Under the pieces are notes generated by a model. It was not told the DNA's origin. It was given only the letters and a program-made list of their open reading frames with translations, and did no database searches. Source: Drosophila miranda (lineage: Eukaryota > Arthropoda > Insecta > Diptera > Drosophilidae). Taken from it: 64,000 bases of DNA. The position numbers and the translations under genes are program-made. Of this stretch, positions 32,446-43,489 are shown piece after piece. The stretch is from contig NW_022881614.1 in assembly GCF_003369915.1 (NCBI RefSeq), positions 6,283,001 to 6,347,000 on the forward strand, given 5' to 3'. The first letter of the stretch is position 1; each line of letters begins with the position of its first letter.

Positions 32446-34309
32446 TTTCGCATGTAAAATACACTTATATTTTTTTGACAGCATTTCATTTTATAACATG
32501 ATTTTATTGAAATTAAAAAATGTGCAATAGTCCAAATACACAGAAATCATAATAGAAGTTTTCTTAAATTTTGTCGTTCTTATCTTACACAAGTTAATTG
32601 TAAATAAAAACATTGCGTATAGCCTCTTCGACTTCTCGGTTGCAACTTGGACATTTTGGCTTTATATTTTCATTTTCTTCCAACTCTTTTTTTGCTTGGT
32701 TGTGGGCCACAATTTGATCCCAACATGTACCACAAATGTTTACGTGATTGCACGGGCGCAACAACACAGACTTTGGGTTACATAGGCACACATTGCATGG
32801 ATTCATTTGAACCAATGATTTATCAGATGACTGACTTGAATGAGAAGCATTCGATGAAAGTGACGATGTGGAAGATTTCATATCAGAAGACATTCCAGTT
32901 AAATTGCTTTCATTGTCCACCCCTTCAAAGAAGTCCTGCTTTGAAAAGCGGTCAGCTAAGGAAACAGTGCATGTCAGAAATCCCTGTATATCTATTTCAC
33001 CTCTTTCAAAAAGATCCATTGCGTCCATTATTTTTTTTGAGCGATCCTGAGAACAAAAATAATTAAGCTAACATATTATTTTTAACGATTAACTTAAAAT
33101 GTATTCAACTTACACGTAATTTCTTCTTCTGTGTCTGATTTCCATTACCACCATTTTGAAAGAGTAAAGCAAACTCGCGACTTTTTTCATATTCTGCATC
33201 AATAAGACATTGAACAAATTTAAAAAAGTGCCCATTTGCTCGAATTTTATTTCCCAAATTCAAATTATAAGCTTCTACTGAGCTCGTGGTTCTAGTTGAC
33301 CTCTTAAACACGGATATGCTTTTTGGTCCCTCCTATAAAATTAGGGTTAAAAATTAATAAGTAAAATACAACTCAATTATTAAACAATAAATAAAATATA
33401 CCTTTTTAAGCCACTGTCTATTAAAATATTTTAAAAATGGAGAAAACAGCTTCTTATTTAAGTTTATTGCTTCGCCTTTTAGAAGGTTAAATGCTTCGAC
33501 AATTTTGCTTTCTGGTAAAAGCGGCAAGTGCAAAAATTTCATAAATAGCATGTAAGCTTTCTTATTGCATTTCAGCGTATTTTCAAAACCACTCGATTGC
33601 TTGGCATTTTTCTTGCATGCTTGAGTAAAATGAAACCAACAGGCGTACAAATTCATGTTGGGATGCAGACCTTTTAACGCGTTACGCATTGCCTTTTCGT
33701 AATCTGATATAAAGGATGCTCCTTTAAGGCAGCAAATGTTCGAGTCTATATATGTGAATAAGTGCTGATAACACAGCTCCGTTTTGCGAGTCATCAAAAC
33801 AAAAACAAAAGGGGTTATCTAATTACAAAAAATTTTTGATTAGAGTTAGTAAATAAAGTGTAGCATAAGAAGAAATTTACCTTCTGAAAATATTTAATAT
33901 AAATTATTAAAAGTTGCTTAAAATCTCCAAAAGGGCACACTTTAAATGTAGCATCAATTAAATAATGCCTATTATGCTCCGGAATGTTGGCTAGCATCAA
34001 GGTGATTACCTTGTCTGATGAAAATATGCAATAAGCAAACGAGCTCGATGCGTACACTTTTTAATAGAACTGATTTGCAGTTTTTCCCTTGGTTATTCCA
34101 AAACGGTTCATAATATTTTCGCCTTGAAAAGCTTCCAGAACATTCTCTGCAGAAGATGGAGGCTTTGGCAAGAGAGGCTGTCTTTTTCTTTGCAAAGTGC
34201 GTTTGACAGAGTCATAATTTATTTCAATCTCCGCTTCACCTTTTGTTTTCCTAATTAATTGAATAGAAAAATAATACATCAGTCTGTGTGCATTTCTTGT
34301 CTGCTCGCA

Positions 34310-34365
34310 TGCACATATGTACATACATGTACACCTATGTACATACATATGTATGTATGTACATC
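34310..34365. repeat. ACAT/ATGT microsatellite in MULE intron 1
   Basis: A run of ACATATGTACATACATGTAC-type tetranucleotides, with a second such run at about 34646-34683. Both lie in the 1.6-kb first intron, outside the inserted hAT-like element. Confidence 0.7.
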
Positions 34366-34791
34366 AGGGGACGGCACGGCCAATGCGCGCAGACGGACTT
34401 CGAAACGAGCATTTACCGGTCAAAAACCGAGCGACGACCAAAGTCTCGCAAACGGACTTAAAGGGGCATGATTCGCAAGAAACACCGGATCACGTAATAG
34501 AACATGAACGATCATGTCAAACTGCGACCCGGCACAACGCGTTTGTAACAGTGGTCGACAGCAACACAATAATACTTTTTGTTTTAGTTTGACTTCTGTC
34601 AACGCACACAAACGCAATGTAATGTGTGCGTGCCGACCGCTGAAGTATATATGTACATACATATGTATGTACATATGTATGTGCCTCACAGCTTAAATGA
34701 ACCAGAGCACTTTTCAAACTTCAAACCCCTGTAAAAATCAATTGAGCAGTCCTATAAAAAAAATTGTAATACAATTCTGTTAAGATTTTAC

Positions 34792-35480
34792 CAAAGACTA
34801 TACAATACCAAGATGTTGCATGAGCGACCAAAAAGCTGTTCTATGGCGGGGCCTAACATTAGAACCCAAAAGACACGAGGGAGCGCGCGGGGTTTCAATT
34901 CCCTTTTCGACTGTACTTCGTCTCTACCGCGACCCCGCTACCCATCGGTTTCGTCTGTTCGGCAATTCTAGACTCCCGAGCCTCAGCACCGTCGAAGCGG
35001 TGGTCGCGGATCGCCGATGTCTTTGGAGCGGCACAGTGGGACCTATGGCCGTCTCAGCTTGCTAAATTAGTTAGTGAATATGAGTTCAATAAATATTTGC
35101 ACACTGAAAAAATGTTAAACTTTAAACTAAAACAATCTTGAAAATTTGATTGGAAAATTCTCTATTAGATGCGTACATTAAATTTATCTAAAGCACTCAT
35201 ACAATTTTTTTTACTATTTCGGCTGAGTCCCCACTGTGCCGCGCCAAAGACATCAGCGATCACGCTGCCCTACGGTTTCGGCACGCAGACGATTCATATT
35301 TTGTTTTTGTATTCTTTCTCTCGAGACCCACCGACGCGACGCTGCCCGAGGCATTGCCGAAGCCGAGTAGCGTAAAAGAGAATTGAAGTAATAGCCCCGC
35401 GCGCCCGTACCATGAAGCGTCAAACAAAAATTGAAAAAGAATTTGTTCCTCATGCAACATCTTGGTATTGTATAGTCTTT
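34792..35480. mobile_element. hAT-like non-autonomous foldback element, copy 1
   Basis: 689 bp, with terminal inverted repeats CAAAGACTATACAATACC and longer (about 33 bp), and an 8-bp target duplication with one difference (GATTTTAC at 34784-34791, AATTTTAC at 35481-35488). A second inner inverted repeat (GATGTCTTTGGAGCGGCACA / TGTGCCGCGCCAAAGACATC) encloses a ~200-bp AT-rich core. It encodes no protein. The 8-bp duplication and CAAAG termini suggest hAT; a P-like element is the alternative. Confidence 0.75.
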
Positions 35481-35576
35481 AATTTTACTTATCTTACCAA
35501 CCAAAAAAAAAAAGTTCGATATTCTTCTCCGTTACCCCGCAAAAAGGAAAAAAACAAAATGCGCACTAGAAAACAC

Positions 35577-35627
35577 CCCCACAGCCTATTTGGTTCAAAT
35601 TCTCTTTGAACAAAATAGGCTGTGGGG
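35577..35627. repeat. Near-perfect 23-bp hairpin in MULE intron 1
   Basis: Arm 35577-35599 (CCCCACAGCCTATTTGGTTC...) pairs with 35605-35627 (...ATAGGCTGTGGGG) with one mismatch around a 5-base loop. It is unrelated to the hAT-like element next to it. It may be a remnant of a short palindromic insertion or a small-RNA hairpin; nothing else supports either. Confidence 0.7.
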
Positions 35628-36215
35628 TGGAAAAAGGCAGTATTTTTGTTATTTATTATTTAAAACGTCTTAGAAAAATGTTAAAAAATATAAGAAGTTC
35701 GTTTTGTTTGTCATTTGATTTTCATTGGTAAGTTTAATGGTTTAGAAGTTATGAAAATTTTAAATTTTTAACGTGCTTTGGTTCATTTAAGCTGTGAGCC
35801 ACTGTACAAACATACATACATACATATGTAGCAAGGCAGTATGTATTATTAAAATTTTAATTAATATATTAACTTACTCAGCAAGAACATCATTGAATAC
35901 TTTTTTGGTGTCGAAATTGCTATTATTTTCGCACTTCAGTTTTATTTCACTAAGAGCACTGATTTTTTCCATTTCATCACTCTGAGGGCCATGGCTATGC
36001 ACAACATATTCAGGATTTGAGTAAACTCTAGATTTGTCTGCACTTAAATAAACTCTAGCTTTACAGAGTTTAACCCGGCATATGTATGTGGTTTCGCCTA
36101 GTTTTAATTGTTTGTTTTTTACATAAATTTGTTGCTCGCATAATGAAAACAACAGTAACGAGCAGCCCGCTCGGCTTCCTTCTCTGAATTCAAATTTAAT
36201 ATTTTCGTAGTCCAT

Positions 36216-36540
36216 GTTCTTACTGTCTGAGCAACCGAATCGGAATGAATGCAGCAGAATAATGCGGCATATTTTTGGCGCGCGCCTCGCACGCTTTGCC
36301 TATTGCACAGAAAATAAATATTCTATAACATTCTATTCTATGCACATGTTTAAAAACAATAAATTATCTACATATTACATATTAAATAATACGTTTATAT
36401 TACATTAAATACAACACGGCATTCTTTAACAATTTTTGTTTAATGAAATTAACTTCCTAATAAAAACGCTGTTCATAAATTATGCAGTAGCTATATTTGC
36501 TCAATTAAGACAATATTTTTCACGGTGCATTTACAGTTAG
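36216..36540 (-). other. 5' flank of the MULE transposase gene
   Basis: AT-rich DNA between the start of exon 1 and the right terminal block. It should contain the transposase promoter; I see no strong TATA box at the right distance. Confidence 0.35.
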
Positions 36541-36556
36541 GTAACCAGCTGAAGAT

Positions 36557-36647
36557 AAAGAGTATGTGCGAGAGGGACAGAAAATCAGTCAGAACATGTC
36601 GTCGGGCGCTGCGTAGCCACTGCAAATTTATTTGTTCCTTTTGTTTT
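36557..36647 (+). repeat. DINE-1 fragment inside the MULE end
   Basis: About 90 bp matching the DINE-1 5' region (GTGCGAGAGGGACAGAAAATCAGT..., CGGGCGCTGCGTAGCCACTGC), with several substitutions. It lies within the MULE boundaries, so it is independent of the DINE-1 into which the MULE inserted. Confidence 0.75.
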
Positions 36648-36699
36648 GTTTTTTTGTTTTTTTTTGTATTTTTTGATGGTGTATCGGCATAATTTGCTC

Positions 36700-36886
36700 A
36701 AAATCGCTGCGCGGATATATGTCGCTTCTAAGCGTCATAGCTCCGCGCGGAGATATGTCGTTTGTGGAACGGCGGAGATATGACGCTATCAAACGACATA
36801 AGTCCGCCAGAAAAAAAGCGACATAATTCCGCCGGCAAAATGTACTGGGCGGAGATACAATGTCGTCGGAGATATGACGCTATGCC
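36700..36886. repeat. Right terminal repeat block of the MULE
   Basis: Several CGGAGATATG(T/A)CG motif copies in both orientations, matching the left block (for example the shared TCCGCGCGGAGATATGTCGT), ending ...GACGCTATGCC before the 9-bp duplication. Confidence 0.8.
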
Positions 36887-37918
36887 CTTCGGCAGACGCA
36901 GCTAATATTAAACGACACGACAAAGAGTGCGTGCGAGAGAGACAGAAAATCAGTCTGAGCGTGACGACGGGCGCTGCGTAGCCAGTGCAAATTGATTTGT
37001 TCCTTTTGGCTATAAAAATTATCTGATCTGATACACATTCAGCAATCTGATAGATATGGTCGTTATCTATGATTCTGCGTTTTTAGTTTTCTCGAATCTG
37101 CAATATTGTGGATGCAACATATTTTCGTCCTTTGTGTGGGCGGAAGGGGGTGGGGCGAAATTTTGAGATATACGTTTTATAGTAAGATCTAACAGGAGTG
37201 CGGATACCAAATTTGGTAACTCTAGCGTTAATAGTCTCTGAGATTTGTGAATATCCCCAGATTTTCGTCCTTTGCGGGGGCGGAAGGGGTTGTGGCGAAA
37301 TTTTGAAACAAACTCGTCTCGGTCCGATATATTAGGAGTGTGGATACCAAATTTGGTTGCTCTAGCTTTTATAGTCTCTGAGATCTAGGCGCTAATGTTT
37401 TACTCTAAGCAAAGCCACCTATGCTACGTGTGTGTTAAAGAGAGACAGGGCGAGAAAAAATGAAATTGTTTTCTTGATGCTGGCTATAATAATAATACGA
37501 TCCAATTCAGATTCTGCAGTCTAAAAGATATGGTCATTCTCTACGATTCTGCGTTTTTGGTTTTCTCATATCTTTAAAATTGTGGATGCCACAGATTTTC
37601 GCACTGGGCGGAAGTGGGCGGGGCGAAGTTTTGAAATATTTTTGTAGCAGTGACATATCACAGGAGTCTGGATCCAAAACATCGTTGCTCTAGCTCTTAT
37701 AGTCTTTGAGCACTAGGCGCTTATAGGGACGGACAGACGGACAGACGGACGGACGGACGGACGGACAGACAGACAGGGATCAATCGACTCGGCTATTGAT
37801 GCTGATCAAGAATATATATACTTTATGGGGTCGGAAACGATTCCTTCTGGACGTTACACACATCCATTTTCACCACAAATCTAATATACCCCAATACTAA
37901 TTTTGAGTATCGGGTATA

Positions 37919-38712
37919 AAAAAATTTATTTAATAAACGAATATTAATAATAATAGCAGGTCACGCTCCTAGGTGCTTCCCTTCAGAACCTAATGCTCTG
38001 GCATTAGAAGCATGAACCAATAGCAATACAATTGTAACCCTTGGCTTTGTTATGGGGGCATTAAGTTCCAATTACACGTTAAGTTGCCGCGTTAATGGCC
38101 AAGTTAATGCATTTGCATTGCTCCAACCTCGGACTATACGCCACTTGGGGAAACCCAAAGCGATGCGGGGCGTGCCCGTCGTTGCCCCAAAATGACAGAG
38201 CACGTTGAGTACATTTTCACATCTATATTTATGTGGTATACGCATCGGTGTATAGTATGTTTCTTTTTTTTTCTTTTTTGTATCCAAGCGGTATAAAAAT
38301 TTCTTTGTACATGAATTTGGTGGTGTTTGTGTGAGTGTGTGTTGGAGCCTTTTTTCCCTGTGGCTTGGTTTGCGTCCTGTGGTGGTGAGTATTTTAATGC
38401 AAGGTCAAATGAACTTTTCACCATATAGTTATAAATAATATGCATGCGGCGATTGCTGAATACGCTTAGGATCTAGAATTAAGATTAAGATGAAGCGGGT
38501 AGTCCAGGCGCCTTGTCAATGGATCGAGAAACTCCGCCCTGTAGCCTAATCAGTGTGTTTAAGAGTACTATATAGCTTCAAGCTATGTTCGGGGTTTGCT
38601 TTGCTGTTATTGGGATATCCGTATTGGCATTCGTAGATATATTCGAACTTAGATAAATCTGATTTTGTTAACATCACATTGTTAGTTCTTTGATAATAGT
38701 CGCAGGGGCCGC
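37919..38712. other. Spacer and probable 3' flank of the Rab gene
   Basis: No separate gene is supported. The right part should contain the 3' UTR of the Rab-family gene. A GT-rich patch lies near 38320-38345. Confidence 0.4.
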
Positions 38713-39321
38713 TCAATAGCAGCACCAGCTGGGCCTCTCCACCTCGCCGAGGGCTATGTGCTCAATGCTCCAGGGCGGCGTCTCCAGGCGGCCGACACCA
38801 TTCGTCTTCACATCTTTGCCCTCAACGGCCAGGCCGATGTCCACGTACGGCAGTCGGAAGGCAGCATTGCCCGGACTCCGAGCCTAGGCGGCCACAGTGT
38901 GACTAAAAGCAGTGTTGGTGTTGGTGTAGGCCAGGGAATCGGTGGACTCGAAGGAGCGCAGCGAATGGCTCTTACCTTCGTCGGCGAGACGCACCATCCC
39001 CAAAGCCGTTGAGAGGAAGACCTGCTCCAGTCCCTGATCCGTTTCGGTGGAGGTCTCAAAGTAGGTGGCCCCAATGGAGGTGGCAAACAGGAAAGCTTCG
39101 TCGCGGGAGACGGCACGCTGCGCCTGCATGTCCATCTTGTTGCCCACCAGCGTCAGTATCATCGGATCCTGGACATTGCGATGCAGCTTCTGTATCCAGG
39201 ACTTGATTTCCGTAAACGTCTTATACTGTGTCAGATCGAAAACCAGAATGGCGGCATTCGCATTCCGATAGTACATAGGTGCCACCGCCCGGTAGCGCTC
39301 CTGGCCAGCGGTGTCCCAGAT

Positions 39322-40507
39322 CTTAAAGAGATGGACAAATGGTTGAATGATTAGAGGTCGTCCGTGACTTGAACTTTAATTGAGTCATTGAGTCATTCAG
39401 TCACTCAGCATTTATTCTGCAATTGTGCTCTTTATGCCATCGCGCTCCCACAGCAAAAACAATCATCTGGAGGATTGTGGAATGTGCACTTCAGCTGTGC
39501 GTCCGGTCCTCTTTGTGTCCTTTCGCCCATTCAAATCTTCATAAAAATTTGGGGCAACGACATGTTCATTGTCGAAACTAAATCGAAGCACAGGGGAACC
39601 GCAGAACGAGACAAAGACCTCTACGAATCCACAAATACACGAATACACAAACTATATCCCATTATGTATTCATTCTTATTGTTCTCAGACGGGCATTTCT
39701 CAACGGTTGTTGGGTTTGTCTGGCTCTTAAAAAGGAGAAAGTTTTTTCTTATGGAAAAATTTAAACCTTGAACTTTTTGATTTAAAGGTCCTGTATTTTA
39801 GATTGGAATTGTGCACCAAAAAGTTTCGTAAAACGACTTCACAATTATTGGGTTACCCTAAGGTCTAGTTCATAAAGAAACGACACTAATCGAAATGAAA
39901 CTCTACACTTATCTTTGGGTTACTTTAAATTTCACATTCGATTCATTTCCATTTAATAGGGTACAGACCAGTCGAGAGTGTGCAGGGATCACTCTAGTTA
40001 TTGCAGCTCCCATTGTTATATAGTTGCGTATAAAATCGGAATATCCCAAGAGAAAATATGCGAGAATGTGGGAGAGAAAAAGGGCTGGCAACCCTATCAC
40101 AATGGGGGAAAACTGCTGCTGCTGGCCGCAGCTCGCGCTCAGCTTATCAATAAACTATAAAAAAAGAAAGTGCGCTACAAAAACAAAAAACAAATAACAG
40201 ACAAAGTGCTGTAGACGCAGAAATTACAAAATAAAAAAAAAAAAACAAGCAAATACAATAACCGAGCTAGAGGTGGACGAGGGGTCAGTGGACTGGGCCA
40301 GGGGCAGTGGCAGTGGCAGCAAAAGCCCAGATTAGCGTGTGCCTCCAACCGTTCCGGGGATCCAGCAAGCAAATAGGATTAGTGGGCGTAGGGCCGAGGG
40401 AATTCCTTTGGCTTTCGGTTTTTTACGGCCACATTCCAATATTTGTGTGGGGCCGTGAAAGGGATGCGGGGTCGATGTTCGGTGTTCGATAGGGTGGTTG
40501 TACGCAC
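39322..40507 (-). other. Intron 2 of the Rab gene
   Basis: 1.2 kb between donor CAA|GTGCGT and acceptor CTCTTTAAG. It contains AT-rich spacer and an A-rich stretch near 40165-40250. No nested gene or transposon is recognised. Confidence 0.6.
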
Positions 40508-40628
40508 TTGCAATTTGATTTTCACCTCGTCCAAGATGATGTTGCACGTGAAAAAGGAGACGGCTCGCTCTCGCTGCGATGCAATGTGTTCTTGATGTAT
40601 CGGATGACCAAACGCGTCTTGCCCACGC

Positions 40629-41778
40629 CTGTAATGACAAACAATTGAAAGTAAGACTCCCATATAATACGAATTGAATACCCCGAGTCTTATCTGCAGA
40701 CACCGCATGGACGGGCAGCAGCGCACGCATAAATAGACCTTTGATTAGTCATGGCAGAGTAAACAAAAACATGCAGCGTAGTTATATTTGAGACGTAGAA
40801 CCCTCGTAAGGTGGTAAACAATGATAAGAAATCCGCTCCGAAGGCCCCAAACCACATTTCATTGTCTGAAATGCACTTGCACTTGAGAATCCCCGGCCAT
40901 GACTGTACTCCCGCTTTGCATCTCATCTCGATGGATATGTAAATGAATCATATCTAGTCTAGGCTCAGGGAAGAACAGATGTCACCAGGAACAAAACGCA
41001 GATGAATCAATGCCAGCAGCCACAACTAGATAAAGCATACACATCTGTTCAGAGTACATACATATGTACATACATATATACTAGGTGCATAGTGTGTACA
41101 TTTCTAGGTGAACTTTGCATGGCCTTCAACAATTTAAATATTAGCATTACAACAGCCGATTAGACCTAGGCCTGTCGAACTAACGAAAAACAGCCAAAGC
41201 AAACGAAAAAGATGCAAGATCGGGTACAGTAGAGACTGGCGATTGGGTATGGGAACCACTTTGTGGATGGGGAATCCAGTTTTAAACAGAAATCGTCTGT
41301 GAAAAAGGGAAACCACTTTGCAGAACTTTTTTCTGGTAGTAAGATACACTACAGACAGACCTCTAGAATCTAAAACTGACTCTCAATGGCCTTATTACTC
41401 TCCGTAAACGCTGGCTTTTCTGACTGTTTCTCAATTTAGCGGGCATTCCCTGCTTCTGGTACTGCGGGCGGCTGTTTCTCATGGAGTTTAGCAGACTGAT
41501 AAGAATATTTCAGACCAGACAGCCTGACTGACTGCCAGACCCGCCTCCTTTTTAGCCCCTAGCAATGCCTGCAGAGAGACGATCCCGAATACCCCATCAT
41601 TAAGCCGAGTGTGGGAGCAGTTCAAGGCTGCCGCTTATCGATTTAACCAGGGTATGTTCGTTGCTGCTTCTGCTGCTTATCGCCTTACAAATGCTGAAAT
41701 TACGTGCAATCTACGGATTCTTATGAATGAAATGGAATTTCAGTCATTAAATTAATTGCAATGCATATTTGCTCTTAC
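40629..41778 (-). other. Intron 1 of the Rab gene
   Basis: 1.15 kb between donor GAG|GTAAGAG and acceptor TCATTACAG. Has a short ATAC/ATGT run near 41055-41080. Nothing else is seen. Confidence 0.6.
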
Positions 41779-41821
41779 CTCGCGATCCGAGCACCACAAC
41801 TTTGCCCTCAATTCCGCGCAT

Positions 41822-42093
41822 CTTCGAGGAAAGCAATCAATCGACTCGCATGGCACGGAGTAAGTGGGGGACGCCTGTCAATGATTTAGTCACAATTGGG
41901 TGGGTTTATCGCGCTTGGTGGGGATTTTGGAGTCGAAAGTGCTGTGCCACTGGCAAAGATAAAAGTTTAAATAAAATTGTAAGACCTTGTTAGTTGTTAT
42001 TGTGTTAAACGCAAATCAGCTGTTTGGCAGGGTGCAGCCCTCTCCGATAGTTATACCGATATTTTATTCGCATGGGGGATTTTAGAGTTGCAT
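41822..42093 (-). other. 5' flank of the Rab gene, cut by a retrotransposon
   Basis: About 270 bp of upstream sequence survives next to the start codon before a 15.6-kb gypsy insertion. The host sequence resumes at 57690. The flank includes a CGATA-containing phrase but no clear TATA box. Confidence 0.5.
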
Positions 42094-42097
42094 ATAG

Positions 42098-43467
42098 TGT
42101 TGCATGCGAAGATATCGATAGGTGATACCCCATAGAAGCGGTGAGGAGGAAAGAAGTTTGAACAGAGTGGCAAGGCCAAAATTTAAGGAGAAAAGGTCAG
42201 CGAAGAGTGGCGCCACCTGGTCCTGGAGAGTGAGAGAAAATATCCGATCTCATCCCATAACGGAGTCCCGAAGCCAACTCACCCATACCCCAAAGAAAAG
42301 AGAGCCGCCAGCAGCCCGAATCAGGCCATGCCCTTGAACCTAGTTCAAGGGCGATAGAAGAGAGAGCGATGGGGATCAGCGGCCCGGGAGCATTAAACAG
42401 AGCAGCTAAGCCAAGAGGGGGTTTGTTCTGAAAGAAAAAGTGAGTGGGATGAGGATGGAGTAGTGGCCATCACCCTGAAAAAAAAGATAAATAAATCCGT
42501 GATTCCAGGGGATCCAGATCAGTGAGAGACCAGGAACCAGGACTAGCGGGACGGGAAAGAGACCCAAGAAGCATAAGAGTGAGTCCGCTCCAAAGGGGGG
42601 AGTAAAGAAACCCCAAATTAATTTTTTTTGTTGGCCAATCCGTAGGGAATAGGTCACAGCTCCGCCATCCTGGCTTGCTTTTTGCTGGGCTCGAAGGCAC
42701 AATCCTGGCCACGTAGAGCGAGTCCCTCGCCAATTTAGGGAAAGAAAAAAAAAAAACATCAATCAACTTATTTACTCCCATTATTTATTTGTGTTAGACG
42801 TCTCCATTTATATGTATATGTTAATCCCTTAATTTAAGTCCGCCCATATTATATCTATATGTAACTTATTTATATTTATTATATTAATTATTTCTTTTTA
42901 GCTACATATTTATTTATTAACCGCCCCTAGTGATAAGATGAGGGGGGAATGAATAGGCAGGCTTAGTGTAGCGATGATACCGTGTAAAATTAGGAAATTG
43001 AAGTGAAAATTATAACGAAGAATATGAATAGGCAGGCTTAGTGTAGCGATGATACCGTGTAAAATTAGGAAATTGAAGTGAAAATTATAACGAAGAAAAT
43101 GAATTGCTAAGCGTTTCATATGGGGGGAAGAGGAGCCACAGCAACGAGAGGGTAAGGCTGCTGCACATGGCAGGGAGATCCAAAACGTTTTTATTCAGAT
43201 CTCAGGTAGGGAGATCCCTAAATGAGGGAGGGTACGTCAGGGGTAAAAACATCGACACCTCGACCTGGTCCACGTCTGTGTTGAAGGAAGTTACTGTAAT
43301 GTTGTTTGTCGAGTAGAGTCGGTTTTTGTCGGTTACTTTTGTTGTTTCAATTTGTTCGAGATGTCCAATTAGTTGGTATATTGTGCGACCTGAGGGCTTG
43401 GGAAGTACCCAGCCCTGGGATAACTTGCTAGCCGGCCTTGCCCCGAAGAAAACAAAGGTTCGTAACA
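42098..43467 (+). repeat. 5' LTR of the degenerate gypsy element
   Basis: 1370 bp. Compared with the 3' LTR it lacks about 28 bp and 65 bp segments (present in the 3' LTR near 51056-51083 and 51276-51342), each bounded by short direct repeats. It contains a two-copy 75-bp tandem repeat at about 42949-43098, also present in the 3' LTR at about 57174-57324. Confidence 0.9.
42949..43098. repeat. 75-bp tandem repeat inside LTR
   Basis: Two adjacent copies of a 75-bp unit (ATGAATAGGCAGGCTTAGTG...GAAGAAT). The same doubling is in the 3' LTR, so it was part of the element when it inserted. Confidence 0.85.
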
Positions 43468-43471
43468 ATAA

Positions 43472-43489
43472 TGGCGCCCAATCTGAGAC
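43472..43489 (+). other. Primer-binding site of the degenerate gypsy element
   Basis: TGGCGCCCAATCTGAGAC begins four bases after the 5' LTR. It has the usual TGG start; the tRNA is not identified. Confidence 0.55.

Larger units (their letters stand above)
32594..36215 (-). pseudogene. MULE transposase gene: FLYWCH finger, DDE transposase, RING finger (one stop)
   Basis: Five exons by splice signals and homology: 36215-35878 (donor GTAAGT), 34250-33881, 33818-33402, 33332-33114 and 33046-32594. Exon 1 encodes a FLYWCH-type zinc finger (Cys pair in YICRVKLCKARVYL, His pair in VVHSHG). Exons 2-4 encode the MULE transposase core: Asp in YLIDATFKVCPFGDF, Asp in ASFISDYEKAMRNAL, the Cys/His motif CWFHFTQACKK and a likely catalytic Glu in SSVEAYNL. 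Exon 5 has a Ser-rich stretch and then a C-terminal RING finger (CNVCLCNP, LRPCNHVNICGTC, KCPSCNRE) resembling those of IAP/MDM2-type ubiquitin ligases. One in-frame TAA at 34063-34061, after ANQFY, interrupts exon 2 just before the catalytic domain, so this copy is probably inactive. Exon phases were not fully checked. Confidence 0.75.
32175..36886 (-). mobile_element. Mutator-like (Phantom-type) DNA transposon
   Basis: A 4.7-kb element with a 9-bp target duplication (CTTCGGCAG, 32166-32174 and 36887-36895). Its imperfect terminal inverted repeats start GGGTAGCGACATATCTCCG on the left and, reversed, GGCATAGCGTCATATCTCCG on the right. Both end regions are packed with copies, in both orientations, of a motif around CGGAGATATGTCGTTT. 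The gene inside encodes a MULE transposase. The name Phantom is my inference, from known insect MULEs with FLYWCH fingers. A hAT-like element is inserted in its first intron. Confidence 0.85.
32089..37918 (+). mobile_element. DINE-1 (ISY/SGM-type) copy C, split by a MULE transposon
   Basis: The 5' end (ACGAGGGGGAACGTTGTGAG) lies at 32089-32174, and the rest of the element continues at 36887-37918, ending GAGTATCGGGTATA. Together they make about 1.1 kb. The interruption is the 4.7-kb MULE, with a 9-bp duplication of the DINE-1 sequence CTTCGGCAG on both sides. The 3' part holds the family's GACGGACAGACGG microsatellite and the phrase AATATATATACTTTATGGGG. Confidence 0.9.
38713..41821 (-). pseudogene. 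Rab-family small GTPase (RabX1/Rab5/21/22-like), degenerate
   Basis: Three exons: 41821-41779 (donor GTAAGAG), 40628-40508 and 39321-38713. Rab proteins are membrane-bound GTP switches for vesicle traffic. The product begins MRGIEGKVVVLGS and has the P-loop GSRGVGKT across the first splice site. It also has the switch II motif IWDTAGQERYRAV, the base-binding NKMD, and an ETST motif in the position of the usual SAK. Two lesions are visible. In exon 2 (near 40550) the coding frame is off by one and the switch I Pro-Thr-Ile-Gly stretch is missing, consistent with a 10-base loss; the exon lengths sum to a non-multiple of three although exon 3 starts in phase 0. In exon 3 a TAG at 38886-38884 comes 57 codons before a second stop preceded by SWCCY, the expected prenylated Cys pair. 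The ancestral length would be about 260 residues. RabX1 is my best guess for identity, not certain. Confidence 0.82.

Noticed and set aside
34820..35065. Open frame inside the hAT-like element
   Set aside because: Lies in a palindromic non-autonomous element; copy 2 does not preserve it.
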